NCBI RefSeq assembly: GCF_000770585.1
Contig: NZ_JNCF01000001.1
Coordinates: forward strand, 1 to 64,000
DNA from: Legionella norrlandica
GTDB lineage: Bacteria; Pseudomonadota; Gammaproteobacteria; Legionellales; Legionellaceae
DNA length: 64,000 bases
Reading direction: 5' to 3'
Position numbers and translations under genes: made by a program. Numbering within the stretch: position 1 is the first letter of the stretch; every line of letters starts with the position of its first letter. The notes under the pieces are model-generated. The model ran no database searches, was not told the DNA's origin, and saw nothing but the letters and a program-made list of their open reading frames with translations. This document shows positions 58,311 to 64,000 of this stretch, piece by piece.

Positions 58311-59504
58311 TTAAACAGCCTTAAGCAATCCATCTCTTTTAAATAATGCCTTTAAATTTCTTAACGCTTGTCTGATTCTGTCTTTATTTTCAATTAATCC
58401 AAATCGGACATAGCCATCACCTTGCTGCCCAAAACCTATACCTGGCGAAACAGCAACCTGGGCTTCCTTCAATAAATACTTGCTAAACTCCAATGAACCC
58501 ATAGAGCGGTAATTAAGAGGAATAGGAGCCCAAACAAACATAGTGCCCTTGGGTTTGCTAACCTCCCATCCAATATCATTTAGCCCATCACATAAAAGAT
58601 TGCGGCGTTTCTCATAAAGCTCTCGTATATCCTTTACACAATCATCCGAGCCCTCCAAAGCAGCAATCGCAGCAACCTGAATAGGAGTAAAGGTACCATA
58701 ATCCAAATACGATTTGATGCGCGTCAAAGCGGCAACAAGTTCTTCATTACCACAAGCAAAACCAACACGCCATCCTGGCATATTATAAGATTTCGACATG
58801 GAATATGTTTCAATTGCAATATCAATAGCGCCAGGGACTTGCAAAATAGAGGGGGCTTTGTAACCATCAAAAACGATATCGGCATAAGCCAAATCGTGGA
58901 TAATCCAAATATTATTGCGTTTGGCAAGATCAACTACTTTTTCAAAAAAATCATATTCAACACAATGAGTACTTGGATTAGCGGGGAAATTTAACACTAA
59001 AGCTTTGGGTTTTGGCCAGGTTCTGGTAATAGCATCTTCTACTGCGGTTAAAAATTGAATTTCATCAATTAAAGGAATTTGCTTTACATTAGCCCCTGCA
59101 ATAATAAACCCATAAGTATGGATAGGGTAAGCCGGATCAGGGACCAGAATAGTATCACCAGGACCAGAAATTGCCAGTGCTAAATGAGCAAGGCCTTCTT
59201 TAGACCCTATGGTGGCCAATACCTGTGTTTCACTGTCTAAATGCACATCATAATGTCGACGATACCATGTTGCCATAGCCCGACGTAATCTTGGTATCCC
59301 TTTTGACATAGAGTATCTGTGGGTATCAGGTCGTTGTGCTACTTCTATAAGCTTGCTCACAATATGAGGCGGGGTTGGTTGATCAGGATTCCCCATACCA
59401 AAATCTATGACGTCTTCTCCTCGTGCCCGCGCTTCAGTCTTAAGTTGATTTATCGTATTAAATACATAAGGGGGCAAGCGTTTAATGCGCGGAAATTGGC
59501 TCAT
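58311..59504 (-). CDS. alaC: alanine/glutamate-type aminotransferase, AlaC-like
   Basis: 397 residues, class I/II PLP enzyme. The N-terminus [17 protein letters not shown] followed by [19 protein letters not shown] is nearly diagnostic for AlaC (YfdZ). The PLP Lys lies in [16 protein letters not shown] (about 230). It makes alanine from pyruvate and glutamate. Divergent from the Mth938-like gene; upstream region 59505-59562 is short. Confidence 0.88.
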   Translation of the reverse strand: MSQFPRIKRLPPYVFNTINQLKTEARARGEDVIDFGMGNPDQPTPPHIVSKLIEVAQRPDTHRYSMSKGIPRLRRAMATWYRRHYDVHLDSETQVLATIGSKEGLAHLALAISGPGDTILVPDPAYPIHTYGFIIAGANVKQIPLIDEIQFLTAVEDAITRTWPKPKALVLNFPANPSTHCVEYDFFEKVVDLAKRNNIWIIHDLAYADIVFDGYKAPSILQVPGAIDIAIETYSMSKSYNMPGWRVGFACGNEELVAALTRIKSYLDYGTFTPIQVAAIAALEGSDDCVKDIRELYEKRRNLLCDGLNDIGWEVSKPKGTMFVWAPIPLNYRSMGSLEFSKYLLKEAQVAVSPGIGFGQQGDGYVRFGLIENKDRIRQALRNLKALFKRDGLLKAV

Positions 59505-59562
59505 AATATTGACCTCTGTGATATACTGTTAGTCACTATAACCTAATGATTTTTTTAAAACC

Positions 59563-59928
59563 ATGAATATCAATCTAGAAAATGCTGAAGAACATGCCGT
59601 GCAAGCTTACAGCGATAAAAAAATTCAGATTAATTCCATAGTTTATGAAGCTAGTTTAATTGTTTCCCGCAAAGAAATCATTACTGATTTTGCAATTAAA
59701 GACATCCTAGAAATTAATGATCACTATATTGATTTATTATTAAGAAGCAATCCTGAACTCATTATTATTGGACATCATCAGACTGGTAGAATGTTGCCAA
59801 TTACCCTAATCAGTGAGTTATCTCAAAAAAGAATAGGTATAGAATGTATGTCTATAGGAGCAGCTTGTCGAACTTATAATGTTTTATTGGGAGAAAACAG
59901 GGCTGTCGTTGCCGGGCTTATTTTGTAG
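59563..59928 (+). CDS. Mth938-like domain protein (DUF498/NDUFAF3 family)
   Basis: 121 residues. NSIVYEASLIVSRKEIITDF followed by PELIIIGHHQTGRMLP and IGIECMSIGAACRTYNVLLGE are the typical blocks of this small alpha/beta fold, present in bacteria and in the mitochondrial complex I assembly factor NDUFAF3. Bacterial function unknown. Ends 33 bp before the convergent relA stop. Confidence 0.82.
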   Translation: MNINLENAEEHAVQAYSDKKIQINSIVYEASLIVSRKEIITDFAIKDILEINDHYIDLLLRSNPELIIIGHHQTGRMLPITLISELSQKRIGIECMSIGAACRTYNVLLGENRAVVAGLIL

Positions 59929-59961
59929 CCTGCGCCGTCAACGCCCCCTAAAATATAAAAA

Positions 59962-62165
59962 TTATAATTGTCTTCTTGCTTCCAACACATTAGGAATTTG
60001 TTCCAATTTAGTTAACAGGCGCGATAAGCTGTTTAAGCCGTCAATTTCAACCGTTAGTGTAATGTAAGCCATATTTTCATGTTTGTTACTCTGAGTTTGC
60101 AAAGCATACACATGGGCTCTTTCATTGGAAAGCAAAGAAGTCAAATCCTTTAATAGCTCTGATCGATCAAATGCTTTAATGAGAACATCCACAACATAAT
60201 TCTCTCGTGTTGCGCTACCCCAATTCACCTGAATAAATCGCCGCTTTTGCCTCTCACTGGCATGAATAATATTGGGACAATCTTTCCTATGTACTGATAC
60301 CCCTCTTCCAATAGTGATATACCCTACTATTTCATCACCAGGGACAGGTTGGCAACACCTTGCCATAAAAGTCAATAAATTTCCAACGCCTTCAATGCGA
60401 AGATCACTACCCGTTACTTCTGGTTTATGTTGGTGCCTTATAAATTTCTGTAAATTTTGCTCAGAAGTATCAGGGGGTGTCAATCGATTGATAATCTGTC
60501 CTATTTTAATGTCGCCACGCCCCAAATTGGCATAAAGATCGTCTAGTTTTTTATAATTCAGGGCGCTAATAACTTCATTAAGTTTATCTGATTTTATGCC
60601 TAAAGATTTTAGCTCTTTCTCTAATAATTCGCGGCCATCGCGTACATTATCCTCATAATCCTGCATTTTAAACCAATGTAATACTTTGGCTTTGGCTCTT
60701 GCTGTCTTTAAGTAATTCAAATGAGGATTAATCCAATCTCGTGAGGTTTAATTTCCTTTCCCGCCAACACTTCCACACGATCCCCTGTTTTTAGTTGGTA
60801 GGTCAGCGGGACAATGTGGCCATTAATTTTGGCACCGCGGCATCGATGTCCTAAATCGCTATGAACATGGTAAGCAAAATCCAGGGGTGTCACTCCGTGA
60901 GGCAAATCGAGAACATCACCATCCGGAGTAAAAACATAGACTCTGTCTTCAAGAAATTCCGTCGTAATATTTTCGGAAACACCTTTATTGGTAGCCATTT
61001 CCTTATGCCATGCCAATACATCTCTTAACCATTCAATTTTTCGTTCATGGCTTTCTTTTTGAGATACCCCACCTTCCTTGTATTTCCAATGCGCAGCTAC
61101 TCCCATTTCTGCTAAATCATGCATATGGAAAGTTCTTATTTGCACCTCAAAAACTCTTCCTTCAGGGCCTTCTACTGCTGTATGAAGAGACTGATAACCA
61201 TTAGGTTTTGGATTAATAATATAATCATCGAACTCGGCTGGAATTTGTTTCCATAAAGTATGAACCATACCTAACACTTCGTAACATTGCGCCTCGGTAT
61301 CGACCAGAACACGAACTGCTGTAGCATCGTATATCTCATCAAGTGAGACATTTTTACGCTTCATTTTTTTATAAATACTATGAATATGTTTCGAGCGTCC
61401 GTAAACAGCAAAATGATGAGCTCCAGTAGCCCGAATTTGATGCTCAAGTTGTTCAACAATTTTGTTAACAAAGTTATCTCTCTCCAACCGTTTGGCCTTC
61501 AATCCTTTGGCAATTTCTTTATATTCTTCCGGATGCAAATAACGAAAAGCCAAATCTTCCATTTCCCACTTAATGGCACCTATCCCTAATCGGTTGGCCA
61601 AAGGAGCATAAATTTCCATAGCTTCTGTTGCAATCTGCTTGCGCACTATTTCAGAGAGATGTCCGGCTGTCCTTAAAACACACAGGCGTTCCGCGAGCTT
61701 GATTAAAACGACCCGAACATCATCCACCATTGCCAACAACATTTTACGGATATTATCAATTTGATTTTTATTTTGTGGGTATTTATTCAGAGCCTGCAAA
61801 TTATGCATGGCACTCATTTTTTCTATACCTTTGACCAATTTGGCAATATTGTGACCCAATTGTTCTTCTACATCTTCGATAGATAAATCGGCGTAGTGAA
61901 CATTTTCAAAAATAATTGCTGCAGCTAAAGTTTCTTGGTCAACTTCCAAGTCAGCAAGTAAATCGGCCATTGACAACCCTTGTTGCAAACAAGTTTGTCC
62001 TGTTTCAGTAGCATGATCCTGACCCGCCAATTGGCTTAAAGTACAAGCATTTCGTATGAGTTCAAGATTATCCAAATACCCTTTTGAGCTGAGATGATGT
62101 AACCACAGCTCTACATCAATACTGCCATCGGAAGTCAAAGGAGTAGTATCTTTTACTCTTACCAT
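59962..62165 (-). CDS. relA: GTP pyrophosphokinase RelA, split by an apparent 1-base frameshift
   Basis: About 735 residues when joined. The HD-like domain reads FENVHYADLSIED, without the His-Asp of SpoT, so hydrolysis is lost and RelA is meant. The synthetase block has YDATAVRVLV, EFDDYIINPKPNGYQSLHT (RelA-type acidic loop) and VQIRTFHMHDLAEMGVAAHW. TGS domain RVYVFTPDGDVLDLPHG follows. The frame stops after KEIKPHEIG near 60717; restoring one T in CCTCACGAG (near 60757) continues SRDWINPHLNYLKTARAKAK, then the Zn/CC and ACT domains. Makes (p)ppGpp on starvation, which controls Legionella's transmissive phase. Confidence 0.92.
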
Positions 62166-62170
62166 ACGTA

Positions 62171-63504
62171 TTATCCTTTTTGAAACAAGGCTATAGACTC
62201 AACATGCGCTGTGTGCGGAAACATATCCATGACTCCAGCAGTTACCAAAACGTAACCTTTTTGATTAACCAATACATCCGTATCACGGGCTAATGTTACC
62301 GGATTACAAGATACATATACTATACGCTCAGGATTGATTGAATCTATTTGCTTCACAATTTCAAGCGCGCCCGACCTGGGTGGATCAATTAAAACTTTAT
62401 TAAAAGAAGCATTAACTATATTTTTTACTTCCGTTACATCATCAAGATTGGCGGCATAAAAGTCGACATTATTAATATGATTGACCATTGCATTCATATA
62501 GGCTCTATCAACCATATTTTTACTGCCTTCGACTCCTACTACCCTAAAACAAGATTTAGCCATAGGAAGTGAAAAATTTCCCAGCCCACAAAATAAGTCT
62601 AGCACTATATCAGAGCTTTTTAACTCCATTAATTGGATTGCCTGAGCCACCATTTTTCTATTTAATTCAGCATTCACTTGAGTAAAATCATTAGGGTGGA
62701 ATTGAAAAGTAATTTCATAGTCTGGTAGATGATAAGTTAAATAATCATCAGCATGAGATGGGTAAAAACAAAAAACCGAGTCAGGTCCCCCTGGCTGCAG
62801 AAAAATTTTATATTCATATTGCTTGGCGAATTCCTGAATCTTTAATTCATCTTGAACAGTTAGTGGTGATAAATTTCTAAATATCAAAGCTACTTCATTA
62901 TCTCCCGCAGCCACCTCAATTTGAGCTATGCAATGCTTGTCATCCAGAGAGTCAATTAATTTTCTTAAATGCACAATATCAGTATCTAGTTTTTTATTAA
63001 GTACAGGACATTGAGTAATCTCTGTAATATATCTTGGATTATTTCGTTCGCGGAATCCCACCATAGAAGCCTGTTTTTTTTCTACAAACCGAGTACTTAA
63101 GCGAGCTTTGTTTCTATAATTCCAAGGGTTACAAGTTAAAGGAGATAATACGGTTTGAGGTTGAGTATGGCCATAACGAGATAACAAATCCAAAAGCTGT
63201 AATTGTTTAAACTGGATTTGTTCCTCCGCACTCAGATGTTGTAAAGAACAACCTCCGCACATTTGGTAATGAGGACACTTAGGTTCAACCCGTAAAGGGG
63301 AAGGATGAACAATGGATAATAATCTACCTCATCAAAATCTTTTTTTATTCGAGTGTACTGAAATTCAACCATCTCATCTGGTAATGCTCCTTGAATAAAA
63401 GTAGCTTTGCCATTAATTCGCGCCACACCTTTTCCATCATGACTTAAATTAACAACTTGAGCAGTTTGCGGGTCAAGGCTTGGTTTGGATTTAGCTTTAC
63501 TCAT
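62171..63504 (-). CDS. rlmD: 23S rRNA (uracil1939-C5) methyltransferase, split by an apparent 1-base frameshift
   Basis: The 5' frame (63504 to 63232) holds the TRAM domain ([36 protein letters not shown]) and then loses frame. The rest starts [15 protein letters not shown] with the [4Fe-4S] cysteines, followed by [23 protein letters not shown] and the catalytic Cys in [12 protein letters not shown]. One missing base near 63320 joins them as [15 protein letters not shown]. Total about 444 residues, RumA size. It lies 5 bp upstream of relA on the same strand, an order seen in gammaproteobacteria. Confidence 0.92.
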
Positions 63505-63625
63505 GGAATAGTTCTCAAATAAATTATCACTTATAAAAATCTCATGCTACATTTTTAGATGTGCCATATGGATATAAAAACAAGTAATGCCCATACAATG
63601 GGCTCATTAGTTAAGGGAATACATA

Positions 63626-64000
63626 ATGTTAAAGAATATCACACGAGCTTTGTCTTTGTCATTGTTAGTAACCCATAACCTCTCTGCAAATGAAGCCTCA
63701 TCAATAAAGACATTCACCCCTCCAACCACAACTCAATTGTTAGAAAAATTTGGAGCAGGCTTTGCTAATCTTGAACATAAGACAATCGGGGATTTGGTTA
63801 CTCTTTATTTGCCTAACGCCAATACAAGTGGTGAATCAGTCAAACTAACGTTACCCAATGGAATTCAATTAAGTTATGGGGACATCATTATGTATGGGGG
63901 AGATATATTCGGAAGTCCAGAAACTCCCATCTCAAACTGTGCTGAAAAAGACAGGTTAACTTGTTTTCAGGCCCAGTTTGATGCTCTTGGAACTGTGGGA
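63626..64000 (+). CDS. plcB: secreted PlcB-like phospholipase C, N-terminal part (runs off the window)
   Basis: 125 codons from ATG 63626 to the right edge. A signal peptide (NITRALSLSLLVTHNLSA) is followed by KTFTPPTTTQLLEKFGAGFA and LSYGDIIMYGGDIFGSPETP, which recalls the N-terminus of Pseudomonas/Legionella zinc-metallophospholipase C (YGxIxALGGDxxG). In L. pneumophila PlcB (lpg1455) lies next to the relA neighbourhood and is a type II secretion substrate. Naming is from these two points. The active-site part is not in the window. Confidence 0.62.
   Translation, partial: MLKNITRALSLSLLVTHNLSANEASSIKTFTPPTTTQLLEKFGAGFANLEHKTIGDLVTLYLPNANTSGESVKLTLPNGIQLSYGDIIMYGGDIFGSPETPISNCAEKDRLTCFQAQFDALGTVG

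Noticed and set aside
1..64000. tRNA or rRNA genes, CRISPR array, dif-like site, transposase genes
   Set aside because: I looked for CCA-ended cloverleaf sequences, regularly spaced direct repeats, a 28-bp XerCD-like palindrome and DDE or recombinase proteins and saw none; a computed search could still find a weak case.

Overview
The window is a ~64 kb, AT-rich piece of a Legionella-type gammaproteobacterial chromosome. The strongest pointers are the lss type I secretion locus (LssY-LssZ-LssA-LssB-LssD), a LegK1-like eukaryotic-type Ser/Thr kinase, and a run of housekeeping genes in an order I associate with the lpg1455-lpg1520 part of L. pneumophila (plcB-rlmD-relA at the right end, legK1 in the middle, aceE-aceF-lpd at the left). 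That comparison is from memory, not from an alignment. Several genes around the kinase do not look like the L. pneumophila order, so a different Legionella species is likely.

Layout from the left: the edge of a membrane protein gene, a short inverted-repeat element and an SDR oxidoreductase; an AT-rich gap with three DnaA-box-like 9-mers; a secreted AA10 LPMO/chitin-binding protein; rimI; lpd-aceF-aceE, preceded by a lipoprotein, ampE and a CPA2 antiporter; rlpA; dacC, a 23-codon dat remnant, ybeD and lipB; and then lssY-lssZ-lssA-lssB-lssD. A large unrecognised protein follows, then a LysR/CidA/LrgB module, a small membrane protein and a PAS plus PAS-GGDEF pair. The accessory middle (about 29.3-33.1 kb) holds the LegK1-like kinase and two unrecognised membrane-segment proteins, with degenerate palindromic repeats on both sides. 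The right half is mostly housekeeping: a 2H-phosphoesterase-like gene, mutH, an MscK-type channel, aspS, a DUF502 protein, an FmdB zinc ribbon, an unusual cytochrome P450, bioD-bioH-bioF-bioB facing bioA across a clear BirA-type operator, a CSS-EAL protein, a Cys-rich secreted protein, coaE, zapD, an outer-membrane protein, mutT, secA, dusA, recJ, a COG4255-like gene, alaC, a Mth938-like gene, relA, rlmD and the start of a plcB-like phospholipase C.

At least eleven genes (lpd, dacC, lipB, lssD, lrgB, the 2H gene, bioH, secA, recJ, relA, rlmD) are split by a single-base frame change, ten of them consistent with one missing base and most at short homopolymers. Since secA, lpd and others cannot plausibly all be dead, I read these as sequencing errors and give each gene its full reconstructed span. 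The real sequence-level discoveries are the BirA operator overlapping both a bioB -35 box and the bioA start codon, two sets of repeats bracketing secretion/effector loci, the dat deletion scar, and several unexplained proteins.
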